Assembly (NCBI GenBank): GCA_002352445.1
Contig: DEIL01000325.1
Location: 10,468-45,523 of the forward strand
Reading direction: 5' to 3'
Source: Desulfobulbaceae bacterium UBA2775
Lineage (GTDB): Bacteria; Desulfobacterota; Desulfobulbia; Desulfobulbales; Desulfocapsaceae
DNA: 35,056 nt
Positions 1 through 7,157 of the stretch are shown here, piece after piece (position 1 is the first letter of the stretch; every line of letters begins with the position of its first letter). Made by a program: the position numbers and the translations under genes. The notes under the pieces were generated by a model. That model was not told where the DNA came from and made no database searches. It saw only the letters and a program-made list of their open reading frames with translations.

Positions 1-52
1 TACCATATGTATTGTTGAGGGCCTGAGAAAAACGCTACGCCTCGTATATCGA

Positions 53-108
53 ACTTTTTGACTTAGCCATCTGGAACTCCAAATGACCTTTTTACGAGTT
101 TATCAATA
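53..108. repeat. Dispersed intergenic repeat, copy 1
   Basis: A stretch of about 55 bases begins with ACTTTTTGACTTAGCCATCT. The same 20 bases recur exactly at 22688-22707, and the following 35 bases are similar in both places, including a CTTTTTAC block and a TATCA/CATCA end. Each copy lies 30-60 bases upstream of a plus-strand membrane protein gene. Nothing else in positions 1-137 looks coding. Whether it acts in regulation or is a passive repeat cannot be told from two copies. Confidence 0.6.
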
Positions 109-137
109 TTTAAGATATCTTAATTATTTGAGCAACT

Positions 138-1283
138 ATGGCCGCCCCCTCAATTAAAATAATTTACTTTGCAACCGGCATAACCATTTGCTCATTGTAC
201 GCCGCACAACCTATTCAGCCTGTATTTCAAAGCGAATTTCAACTCAGTAACTTCCAGGCCATCCTTTTTACAACCCTGATGATGGCACCTCTTGGCTTTG
301 CGCCGCTCTTTTACGGCTATTTACTGGAGTCTTTTTCAGCAAAGGTTATGGTCAGGTGGGCTCTCTTTAGCCTTGGCATATTGGAGTTGCTTTTTGCCAT
401 TGCTGATAACTATCTGCTGCTCCTTGCTATCCGGGCCGTTCAAGGATTGATGATTCCGGCAATTCTCACCTCCTTGATGAGTTATATATCATATACATCC
501 AGCAGGGAAAATGTTCAGCATGCCATTGCCAGCTATATTGCCGCCACAATCGTGGGCGGTTTTCTTGGTCGATTTTTGTCAGCTTTTTTTACCGATCTCT
601 TTGGCTGGAGGTTTTTCTTTATTCTTCTTGGCTTTCTCCTGTTGCTGACCTCCTATTTTTTGCGGGATATGGCAAGAGATATCAAGATGAAATATGCAAA
701 ACCAACGTTTGTTGAGATTATCGGTTTGCTGCGGTCAAAAGAGTTTTTCTGGCTTTATTCGGCGATTTTCTGTCTATTTTTTGTTTTTTCGGCGCTGATG
801 AATTTTTTACCCTTTGAATTAAAACAGATGAACCCGGCATCTGGTGAATCTGGAATCGGTCTGCTTTACCTCGGCTACAGTATGGGGATTTTTGTCTCTT
901 TAAACAGCCGATCCATAATCCGATTTTTTGGCAACGAGCCGGACGCCATACGCGCAGGAATTGTGATTTTTGTCCTGGGAACATTAATTTTTATGGTTGA
1001 ACACTACGCGGTTATGTTTGTTGGTATGTTTATCTTCTGTACCGGGCTTTTTATGGCCCATTCACTTTTGTCAGGGTTTGCCAATAAGCTTGCAGAAGAA
1101 AACAAGGCCATAGCAAACGGTTTTTATATCTCTTCCTATTATACAGGAGGCACTCTTGGCTCTGTGTTGCCGGGTGTGGTTTTTTTTCAATTTGGCTGGC
1201 CGATGTTTCTCTTCTCGCTTCTTATGATGCTGTGTATGGCCCTCTTTTTTGTCCGGAATCTTAAAAGGGCTGTGGTCATCTAG
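138..1283 (+). CDS. MFS transporter, YnfM/arabinose-efflux type
   Basis: A 381-residue, very hydrophobic inner membrane protein with about 12 predicted membrane segments and the short loops typical of the major facilitator superfamily. The N-terminus (LYAAQPIQPVFQSEF, residues 21-35) resembles the YQPLLP-type start of YnfM-like exporters. The usual loop 2-3 motif A (G-x-L-x-D-R-x-G-R) is badly degenerate here (GYLLESFSAK), so the signature is weak. The length is normal for the family. The ATG at 138 has no convincing Shine-Dalgarno sequence, only GAG 8 bases upstream. It converges on the MATE gene and overlaps its end by 8 bases. Proton-driven export of a small molecule is the family role. 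The substrate cannot be predicted. Confidence 0.85.
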   Translation: MAAPSIKIIYFATGITICSLYAAQPIQPVFQSEFQLSNFQAILFTTLMMAPLGFAPLFYGYLLESFSAKVMVRWALFSLGILELLFAIADNYLLLLAIRAVQGLMIPAILTSLMSYISYTSSRENVQHAIASYIAATIVGGFLGRFLSAFFTDLFGWRFFFILLGFLLLLTSYFLRDMARDIKMKYAKPTFVEIIGLLRSKEFFWLYSAIFCLFFVFSALMNFLPFELKQMNPASGESGIGLLYLGYSMGIFVSLNSRSIIRFFGNEPDAIRAGIVIFVLGTLIFMVEHYAVMFVGMFIFCTGLFMAHSLLSGFANKLAEENKAIANGFYISSYYTGGTLGSVLPGVVFFQFGWPMFLFSLLMMLCMALFFVRNLKRAVVI

Positions 1284-2673
1284 TTTCTTCACTTTCTATT
1301 ACTAACATTTTTTTCCAGAGCCCCACTCTATATCGCCAGCATGAGACACAGAAGAGCAGGACGATGAACAACACCACCCATAACCACGCTGTAATGACAC
1401 CCATCTGAAAAAACTGGACTCCTATTAATACCGGCAGCACAAAACAACTCATGGAAATCAGTGCAATAGCTTTCATCATAAAGCGGGTGTCACCGGCTCC
1501 TCTGAGTGCACCACTGAACACCATATATAAACCATCGAAAAGAAGATATGCTGCGATAATATGGAGAAGTTTTCTGCAGAGTTCAAGGACGATTGCCTGG
1601 TCACCACTGGTATGTTGAGCGGAGATAAAGGGGCCGAGTACAAATTCCGGGGCAAAGATGAAGAGCAGATCGAGACATATGATGTATGCTGCGAGCAGCT
1701 GTAGAGCACTCCGGACATAGCCTGCGGCCTGTTTTGGTTTTTTTCTTCCCAGTGCCTGGCCCACAAGAACGCTGACTCCCTGCGAGACCCCCATGGAAGG
1801 CATAAAGGCTAGAGAATTTATAGAGATTACAATATTCGTTGCGGCCAATTCGAGCTTACCTATCCGTCCGACGATAAGAACAAAGAGTGTGAAGGCTAAA
1901 ATATCCAGAGTGAACTGGAGTGATCCGGGAACACCAAATCGCATTAAGCCAGCGAATATTTTGCGGTCAAAATGATATCTGGAAAAAACCGCGAAACGGT
2001 GGTCATTCTTGCGGGTGAAGATCAAAAAAGAAAAGCAGACTACCTCGATTACCCACGCATTGACTGTTGCAATTGCCGCACCCTTTATGCCAAGCTCCGG
2101 AAAGATTCCGTAGCCAAAAATCAGTGCATAGTCAAGAGGGATATTTATTATAACACCCAGAAAAGTGATGAGCATGACTGGGCGGGTGAGCCCACGTCCG
2201 GTAAAAAAAGTCGCAAGGGTTACTGTCGCCACACTGAAAACCGATCCTTTACAGAGTATGGAAAAATAGATTCGTTCCAGTTCCTGAACATCCTGTGGAT
2301 GTCCGGCGAGGGCGAAAAGAGGCTCAGTTACAAAGAGAGCGAGCAGCCAGAAACATATCCCGGAACCGAGGGTGAAATAGATTCCCTGCCAGAGAACCTG
2401 ACCCACTTTCAGGTGATGGCCCCTGCCGGTGTATTGGGCAATAAACACTCCGGCGTAACCGCCGACGCCGCCGAAAAAGGCGACAAAAAGATATGAGGTA
2501 ATGCCTGCAGGGAGAGCCGCGGATATTGCATTTAAACTGTAATTTGCCAGAAAGACCCGGTCGGTAAATGTCATCAGTGTGGCTGCGGACATGCTGAGTA
2601 CCAGCGGCAGGCAGACTGTGACTACCTCGTGGTAACTGCTCTTTTTAAACCATTGCCGGAAATGCTTATACAT
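1276..2673 (-). CDS. MATE family efflux transporter
   Basis: A 465-residue inner membrane protein with about 12 hydrophobic segments in two related halves. The first helix carries the usual MATE pattern (LPLVLSMSAATLMTFTDRVF, residues 23-42), and the second half contains RFGVPGSLQF and MGVSQGVSVLVGQALGRKK, the typical helix 7-8 region. MATE proteins export cationic drugs or metabolites in exchange for sodium or protons. The length fits the family. No good ribosome binding site precedes the ATG at 2673, but no better start is visible. It is divergent from the ferredoxin-nitroreductase (152-base gap) and convergent with the MFS gene (8-base overlap), so it is probably monocistronic. The substrate is unknown. 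Confidence 0.9.
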   Translation of the reverse strand: MYKHFRQWFKKSSYHEVVTVCLPLVLSMSAATLMTFTDRVFLANYSLNAISAALPAGITSYLFVAFFGGVGGYAGVFIAQYTGRGHHLKVGQVLWQGIYFTLGSGICFWLLALFVTEPLFALAGHPQDVQELERIYFSILCKGSVFSVATVTLATFFTGRGLTRPVMLITFLGVIINIPLDYALIFGYGIFPELGIKGAAIATVNAWVIEVVCFSFLIFTRKNDHRFAVFSRYHFDRKIFAGLMRFGVPGSLQFTLDILAFTLFVLIVGRIGKLELAATNIVISINSLAFMPSMGVSQGVSVLVGQALGRKKPKQAAGYVRSALQLLAAYIICLDLLFIFAPEFVLGPFISAQHTSGDQAIVLELCRKLLHIIAAYLLFDGLYMVFSGALRGAGDTRFMMKAIALISMSCFVLPVLIGVQFFQMGVITAWLWVVLFIVLLFCVSCWRYRVGLWKKMLVIESEETR

Positions 2674-2779
2674 ATTTTGGAATAGTGATTAGTTTGAAGC
2701 ATAAGTGCAGATTATTTTTTTGATAGCAAGGAACAGGGTCAGGTTTTACACCAGCTGGTTGTTGTTGAGTAGTAGAAAG

Positions 2780-2808
2780 TTGACAGCAGGTTGTCCAAAA
2801 AACACAAT
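2780..2808 (+). promoter_or_regulatory. Candidate sigma-70 promoter for the ferredoxin-nitroreductase
   Basis: TTGACA at 2780-2785 is followed after 17 bases by CACAAT at 2803-2808. The -35 box matches consensus fully and the -10 box matches 4 of 6 positions. Transcription would start only about 10 bases before the GTG start at 2826, which leaves little leader, so this is tentative. Confidence 0.35.
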
Positions 2809-2825
2809 TTTAAGGCAGAATATAA

Positions 2826-3761
2826 GTGACAGCAGTAATTATTGATAAAGAAATATGCACTGGATGTGGTATCTGCATAGATGTCTGCCCATATACGGCT
2901 ATACAACTGGCAGATAATAAAGCCGAGTTTATGCTGGAGGATTGCTTTGCCTGCGGCCATTGCCAGGCAGCATGTCCTGTCGATGCAGTTGTGGTGAGCG
3001 GGCTGGCATCTAATATGGCTTTTTCCACATTTACCGAGATGGAGAGGGTGGTACAGCCAGGAACCGGGGAGGTAGCGGAAATAGTTGCGTTGATGCGCTC
3101 AAGGAGATCCTGTCGCAGATATCTGACAAGCCCCGTCCCTTTGGCACTCCTGGAAGATCTCGTAAAAATTGGAACTACTGCACCTTCCGGGACGAATAGT
3201 CAACCATGGAATTTTACAATTTTGCCGGAACGAGAAGATGTCCTGGTACTTGGAGGTTTGACTGCGGCGTACTATCGTAAGCTTAACAGGCAGGCACGAA
3301 ACGGAGTTTTACGGTTGCTGGTAAAGCTGTTTGGCGGAGACAGCCTTGGAAAATATTACCGAAGATATTACGACTCAGTGGAGGAATCTCTTCGGGAGTG
3401 GGAAAGGGAGGGGACAGACAGTCTTTTTCACGGGGCTGTTGCTGCAATTCTTGTTACTGCGCAGCAGGATGCAAGCTGTCCGGCTGAAGATGCCCTTCTG
3501 GCGACTCAGAATATTCTGCTGGCGGCACATATGATGGGGCTTGGCAGCTGTCTTATCGGCTTTGTCGTTGAGGCAATGCGGCGTACCCCTGACATGAGAC
3601 GGAAAATGGAAATTGGAGATGGTGAGGAAATATATAGTGTTATTGCCCTTGGTTACCCCGATGTAATATATCATAGAGTTTCAAATCGTAAATCGGTGGT
3701 GCCGAGAATTCTCAAATTTGGTACTGAGGACACAGAAAAAACTGATTGGGCTGTTGAATAG
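2826..3761 (+). CDS. Ferredoxin-nitroreductase fusion protein
   Basis: 311 residues, probably a cytoplasmic flavoprotein reductase. Residues 11-21 (CTGCGICIDVC) and 40-50 (CFACGHCQAAC) are two complete CxxCxxCxxxC clusters of a bacterial 2[4Fe-4S] ferredoxin. Residues about 85-300 are a nitroreductase fold, with RSRRSCRRY (91-99) and PSGTNSQPWNF (120-130) forming the FMN-binding N-terminal segments and ALGYPD near the C-terminus. Such fusions are common in anaerobes, where the ferredoxin part probably feeds electrons to FMN. The true acceptor is unknown. The start is GTG at 2826 with AAGG about 10 bases upstream. The next gene follows after 15 bases and is probably co-transcribed. Confidence 0.9.
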   Translation: MTAVIIDKEICTGCGICIDVCPYTAIQLADNKAEFMLEDCFACGHCQAACPVDAVVVSGLASNMAFSTFTEMERVVQPGTGEVAEIVALMRSRRSCRRYLTSPVPLALLEDLVKIGTTAPSGTNSQPWNFTILPEREDVLVLGGLTAAYYRKLNRQARNGVLRLLVKLFGGDSLGKYYRRYYDSVEESLREWEREGTDSLFHGAVAAILVTAQQDASCPAEDALLATQNILLAAHMMGLGSCLIGFVVEAMRRTPDMRRKMEIGDGEEIYSVIALGYPDVIYHRVSNRKSVVPRILKFGTEDTEKTDWAVE

Positions 3762-3776
3762 TTTCTGGAGAGAACA

Positions 3777-4181
3777 ATGAAATCGAAGGAATTGCTGGAG
3801 GTTGTATTATTTTCATTTGGGTTTAAATACGGTGCCCCTGGCAATGTGAACGTGATCTGGGATGTCCGGTTTCTTCCAAATCCATATTGGGTAGAAGAAT
3901 TACGGCCGGAGACAGGACGTGTTGATAAGGTGGCGGCATATGTTCTTGAAAGCGATGAGGGCAGGGGCTTTCTTGCCCTCATCAAGCCAATGACAGCGTT
4001 TCTTGTAGAGCAGAACAGTACGGCAGGGAAAAAGAGCCTGCATATCGGTATCGGTTGTACCGGAGGCCGCCATCGATCCGTTGCGATGACCGAGGCTTTG
4101 GCGGATTTTCTTGAAGGATTGTCCATAGAGCACACAATTTTTCACCGGGATATTGAACGGGATGGCAACGACAAACAGTAA
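3777..4181 (+). CDS. Free-standing RapZ C-terminal domain protein
   Basis: 134 residues that align along their whole length with the C-terminal half of RapZ (YvcJ), the RNase adapter/nucleotide-binding protein. Visible hallmarks are SFGFKYG (13-19), DVRFLPNP (29-36), RPxTG (43-47) and the ligand-binding loop GCTGGRHRS (93-101). In E. coli this domain of RapZ binds GlmZ/GlmY small RNAs and glucosamine-6-phosphate, and the N-terminal half is a P-loop kinase-like domain. That N-terminal half is absent here, and the upstream gene is unrelated, so this is not a frameshifted RapZ. A GGAGAG ribosome binding site precedes the ATG. It lies 15 bases after the nitroreductase, probably in the same transcript. 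A role in nucleotide or sugar-phosphate sensing is only an inference. Confidence 0.88.
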   Translation: MKSKELLEVVLFSFGFKYGAPGNVNVIWDVRFLPNPYWVEELRPETGRVDKVAAYVLESDEGRGFLALIKPMTAFLVEQNSTAGKKSLHIGIGCTGGRHRSVAMTEALADFLEGLSIEHTIFHRDIERDGNDKQ

Positions 4182-4239
4182 TAAGTTCGTAAAAACCTCA
4201 GTTTCGATGGATAAGTAAAAAAGGGTGACATGACGGAGT

Positions 4240-4284
4240 GGGGAGTTTTTACCTGTTGGAATAAGAGGGTGGGTAATTTTTACC
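4240..4284 (+). promoter_or_regulatory. Two candidate enhancer-binding sites upstream of the sigma-54 promoter
   Basis: Two related elements lie 31 bases apart, about three helical turns: GGGGAGTTTTTACC at 4240-4253 and GGGTAATTTTTACC at 4271-4284. The second contains the palindrome GGTAA-TTT-TTACC, and the first is a degraded copy of it. They sit about 120 and 150 bases upstream of the predicted sigma-54 start site, the usual place for binding by a NtrC-family activator. In E. coli zraP is controlled this way by ZraR. The activator gene is not in this window. Confidence 0.55.
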
Positions 4285-4372
4285 TGGTCACTCTCGTAAT
4301 TTTTGAAGTGTTGGTTTTGTTTGGTTTATGTAATAGTTGTAAAAACAATCAGTTATGATAATTTCTCTATTT

Positions 4373-4388
4373 TGGCACACCAGTTGCT
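4373..4388 (+). promoter_or_regulatory. Sigma-54 (-24/-12) promoter
   Basis: TGGCAC (4373-4378), five bases, then TTGCT (4384-4388), with exactly ten bases between the invariant GG and GC. This is a full match to the RpoN consensus TGGCAC-N5-TTGCA/T. The predicted start is near 4398, which gives a leader of about 110 bases before the ZraP-like gene at 4512. Confidence 0.88.
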
Positions 4389-4412
4389 TTAATCTTTACA
4401 ACACGAGGTTAT

Positions 4413-4484
4413 CGAGCTGGCGCCAAGCTCGAAGTAGAAATCAAACTGTACGTAGTAACTGAAAGAGGCAATAAAAACTCTTTC
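4413..4484 (+). other. Structured 5' leader of the ZraP-like gene
   Basis: The leader between the sigma-54 start and the ATG contains two hairpins. CGAGCT (4413-4418) pairs with AGCTCG (4426-4431) around a GGCGCC core, and GAAAGAG (4461-4467) pairs with CTCTTTC (4478-4484) across a 10-base A-rich loop. No known riboswitch class is recognised. The hairpins may only stabilise the mRNA. Confidence 0.45.
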
Positions 4485-4511
4485 GATAAACATTCAAATT
4501 GGAGTGATAAA

Positions 4512-4955
4512 ATGAAAAAGAAAATAATAGTAATGGTTATGGTAGCGGGTCTGGCTTTAGCAGGTACAGCTTCAGCGCAATGTGGAAAAGGCGGTGGAGG
4601 ATATGGCCATCAGGGGAAAATGCAGGGTGGTATGATGTACCAGCAACTGGACCAGGAAACCCAGGATAAAATTGCTAAATTCAGGGATGATAACCAGGCT
4701 CTCAGGAAAGAGATAGTAATGAAGCGTGCTGAGAAACGCGCACTGCTGAACAGTACCAATGCTGATCCGGCTGTGGCCGCAAAAATTGCGGGAGAACTTT
4801 TTGATCTCCGTGCAGCAATGAGAGAAAAGGCAGCAGCCGCAGGTGTTGACAAGTATATGGGACGTTTTGGCAAGGGGTCCGGCCAGCAGGGAATGGGAGG
4901 ATCAGGGCCGATGGGACGCGGACATGGCAATTGTCAGGGAAGTGGCAGATCCTAG
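4512..4955 (+). CDS. ZraP/Spy-like periplasmic metal-stress protein
   Basis: 147 residues with a clear Sec signal peptide (MKKK, hydrophobic 5-19, ASA cleavage site near residue 22). The mature protein has a Gly/Met/His-rich N-terminus, a charged helical core (about residues 45-115, with QLDQETQDKIAKFRDDNQ and a second helix LFDLRAAMREKAAAAG), and a Gly/Met/His tail. This is the layout of the zinc resistance-associated protein ZraP and related heavy-metal sensor/chaperone proteins of the CpxP/Spy group, which act in the periplasm. GGAGTG lies 6-7 bases before the ATG. The sigma-54 promoter with upstream activator sites matches the known control of E. coli zraP by the two-component system ZraSR. 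A strong terminator follows, so the gene is monocistronic. Confidence 0.82.
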   Translation: MKKKIIVMVMVAGLALAGTASAQCGKGGGGYGHQGKMQGGMMYQQLDQETQDKIAKFRDDNQALRKEIVMKRAEKRALLNSTNADPAVAAKIAGELFDLRAAMREKAAAAGVDKYMGRFGKGSGQQGMGGSGPMGRGHGNCQGSGRS

Positions 4956-4994
4956 ACTTGTTGGTTAAAAACTTTAAATTTCTTCCTGCTTGCC

Positions 4995-5055
4995 CCCAAT
5001 GTATTTCATGTCAGCTGAGTTTTCAGTTGACATGAAGTTGCATTGGGTTTTTTTT
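4995..5055 (+). terminator. Rho-independent terminator after the ZraP-like gene
   Basis: CCCAATG (4995-5001) pairs with CATTGGG (5041-5047). Inside, TTCATGTCA (5005-5013) pairs with TGACATGAA (5028-5036), and CTGA pairs with TCAG around the loop. Eight T residues follow at 5048-5055. This is a long, near-perfect stem-loop placed 40 bases after the stop codon. Confidence 0.92.
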
Positions 5056-5134
5056 GTGTATGATTAATTGAGGTGTCCTGTAGAATCACTTGTTTTTTTA
5101 TTGCCTGGCATGTTTCCGGCCGGGAAGGAGGAAT

Positions 5135-5908
5135 ATGAAAGTTATCACTATCCCATGCTCTTTTGACAACTATGCTTATCTCATAATCTGTGAAGAGACA
5201 GGAGAGGCGGCTGTTGTAGACCCCTCGGAGTTCTATCCTGTCTATCGTGAGCTTGAAAAATACAAAGTCCCTTTAACTGCAGTTTACTGCACTCATCACC
5301 ATGCAGATCATATTGGCGGCCTGGAAGAGCTGGTTGACGAATTTGACGGACTTACAGTTTGTGGATTTGAAGAAGAGGCGGAGAGAATCCCTGGATTGAA
5401 TTCTCTTCTTACGGAGAAGAGCAGGGTCAGCATCGGGGAGATTGGCGGCAGGGTTCTTTTTACTCCGGGCCATACGAGTGGATCTGTCTGTTACATTTTT
5501 AATAATCATCTCTTTACCGGAGACACTCTTTTCGGTGCAGGATGTGGCCGAATATTTGAGGGAACGCCGGGGGAAATGCACGATTCTCTCAATGTAAAAA
5601 TCAAAATGCTACCCCTGGAAACAAAGATCTATTTTGGCCATGAATATACGGCGCAGAACCTCAAATTTGCCCAGTTCATCGAACCCGACAATATGGCGAT
5701 AAAAGAGAGACTTGATGCGATTGCCGGGAAGCAGGGTACGGCCCTGATCACTCCCCCGACAACCCTGCAGCTTGAGTGTGCGACAAATCCATTTCTCAGA
5801 TGTAAAGAGGAGGGGGTCTCAAAAACGGTTGCTGAGAAGTGTGGCGTCGACCAGCTCGATGTTCTCTCTGTCTTTTCCGCACTTCGGGAAATGAAAGATA
5901 ATTTCTAA
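5135..5908 (+). CDS. gloB: Glyoxalase II-like metallo-beta-lactamase fold hydrolase
   Basis: 257 residues from the ATG at 5135, chosen because an AAGGAGG lies four bases before it. An upstream in-frame start at 5090 has no such site. Residues 53-59 are THHHADH, the double-metal site of the metallo-beta-lactamase fold. TPGHTSG, FTGDTLFGAGCGRIFEG and FGHEYTAQNLKFA supply the further metal ligands in the order found in hydroxyacylglutathione hydrolase (GloB), and the C-terminal FLRC region is also GloB-like. The family hydrolyses S-D-lactoylglutathione or related thioesters in methylglyoxal detoxification. In anaerobes lacking glutathione the natural thiol may differ. No glyoxalase I gene is nearby. 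Confidence 0.85.
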   Translation: MKVITIPCSFDNYAYLIICEETGEAAVVDPSEFYPVYRELEKYKVPLTAVYCTHHHADHIGGLEELVDEFDGLTVCGFEEEAERIPGLNSLLTEKSRVSIGEIGGRVLFTPGHTSGSVCYIFNNHLFTGDTLFGAGCGRIFEGTPGEMHDSLNVKIKMLPLETKIYFGHEYTAQNLKFAQFIEPDNMAIKERLDAIAGKQGTALITPPTTLQLECATNPFLRCKEEGVSKTVAEKCGVDQLDVLSVFSALREMKDNF

Positions 5909-5960
5909 GAAAAACCTGCCGGCTTTAACGCATCCTAAAGAATTCGCTTTAAAACCATTG

Positions 5961-5989
5961 TTGACCTTCCCATAACAATAGGATAGATA
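5961..5989 (+). promoter_or_regulatory. Candidate promoter for the ABC importer operon
   Basis: TTGACC (5961-5966), a 17-base spacer, then TAGATA (5984-5989). The -35 box is good and the -10 box weak. It is the best candidate in the 144-base gap before the binding protein gene. Confidence 0.35.
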
Positions 5990-6052
5990 ACACAGCAACA
6001 ATTACGCTTTTGAGTATTGGCAAGTATATTGAAAATTTGGGAGGATTTTATT

Positions 6053-7009
6053 ATGAAAAGATTTGTCTTATTGGTGGCAGCCCTGATGACCCTGCAAAGT
6101 TTTAGCGTGGGGGCAGCCACAATTTCTGTGAACCAGTTTGTAGAACATCCGGCTTTGGATGCAGTTTTGAAAGGATTTCAGGATTATCTGAAAGAAAAAG
6201 GAGTTGAAGTTAAATATAATGTGCATAATGCCCAGGCCAACATGGGAACCGCGACCCAGATTGGACAACAGATGGTCGGGGAAAAACCGGATCTGCTGCT
6301 TGCCATTGCAACTCCTTCGGCGCAAGCCACAGCCCAGGCTGTCAGCAAGGCGCCTGAAGAACTTAAGCGACCGTTTCTTTTTTCAGCCGTTACTGATCCT
6401 GTTGCAGCGGGCCTTGTAAAAGATCTGCAGCACCCGCCAAAAGGTATAACCGGGGTTTCTGATCTTCTGCCAATTGAGAAGCATATCAAAATGGTGCTCT
6501 CTTACGACGAGAATATTAAAACCCTTGGGCTGTTGTACAACAGTGGTGAGGCAAACTCCAAGTCAACCATAGCTGCAGTGAAGGCATTGAGTGAAAAGCT
6601 GGGCTTTAAAACCGTAGAGGCCACTGCCTCAAAAACTGCTGATGTCTATCAGGCGGCAAAATCTCTGGTTGGTCGTGTCGATGCTGTTTTTATCCCTACG
6701 GATAATACCATTATCTCTGCTCTTGAATCAGTTTTGAAAGTAGGCGTTCAGAATAAATTACCTATTTTTGCAGCAGATGTGGACTCTGTAAAAAGAGGTG
6801 CCGTTGCCGCCATGGGCTTTGACTACTATAAGCATGGATATCAGACAGGTGCAGTGGCCGAGAGAATTTTGAATGGAGAAAAACCTGAAAATATTCCCGT
6901 CTCATTTCAGAAAGATCTTCAGCTCTATATTAATGCGGGATTTTCTGAAAAGATGGGTCTTACTCCTCCCGAGGAGCTCTTGAAAAAAGCAGCCAAGGTT
7001 TATAAATGA
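6053..7009 (+). CDS. ABC importer substrate-binding protein (TrpX-like family)
   Basis: 318 residues starting at the ATG at 6053, which has a GGGAGGA site 6-8 bases upstream. A Sec signal peptide is clear (MKRFVLLVAALMTLQSFSVGA, residues 1-21) without a lipobox cysteine. The rest matches the ABC_sub_bind type of periplasmic protein: QFVEHPALDAVLKGFQDYL near the N-terminus, IATPSAQATAQA, FSAVTDPVAAGLV, LGLLYNSGEANS, FIPTDNTIISAL and a two-lobe pattern. This family includes the tryptophan/tyrosine-type TrpX of Gram-positive bacteria, but many members have no known ligand. It is the first gene of an importer with the permease at 7158 and the ATPase at 8042. The ligand cannot be read from the sequence. 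Confidence 0.9.
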   Translation: MKRFVLLVAALMTLQSFSVGAATISVNQFVEHPALDAVLKGFQDYLKEKGVEVKYNVHNAQANMGTATQIGQQMVGEKPDLLLAIATPSAQATAQAVSKAPEELKRPFLFSAVTDPVAAGLVKDLQHPPKGITGVSDLLPIEKHIKMVLSYDENIKTLGLLYNSGEANSKSTIAAVKALSEKLGFKTVEATASKTADVYQAAKSLVGRVDAVFIPTDNTIISALESVLKVGVQNKLPIFAADVDSVKRGAVAAMGFDYYKHGYQTGAVAERILNGEKPENIPVSFQKDLQLYINAGFSEKMGLTPPEELLKKAAKVYK

Positions 7010-7125
7010 TAACATCGTAAAAACTACAGGGATCCGTTATTCCCACGCAGGATGGAGATAACGTAGACTACGATCCAGTTATTTCGAGACGTTCTGGATT
7101 CCCGCCTGCGCGGGAATGACGGGAG
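7010..7125. repeat. REP-like palindromic element between binding protein and permease genes
   Basis: The 148-base gap inside the ABC operon holds a palindrome-rich element. ATTCCCGC (7098-7105) and GCGGGAAT (7110-7117) form a perfect 8-base hairpin, and a partial copy of the same word (TTATTCCCACGCAGG) lies near 7037-7051. Words of this CATTCCCGC type are common dispersed repeats in proteobacterial genomes. The hairpin has no T-run, so it is more likely an mRNA stabiliser or attenuator than a full terminator. An ATG at 7116 falls inside the hairpin and is probably not a start codon. Confidence 0.65.
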
Positions 7126-7157
7126 AGTGGCCAAATGCAGTTTTTCAAGGTAGTCAC

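Noticed and set aside
1972..2496. 174-codon plus-strand open frame
   Set aside because: It lies wholly antisense to the MATE gene, has no family features and no ribosome binding site.
7116..7157. Upstream ATG for the permease
   Set aside because: It lies in the right arm of a repeat hairpin with no suitable ribosome binding site. The ATG at 7158 has AAGG seven bases upstream.
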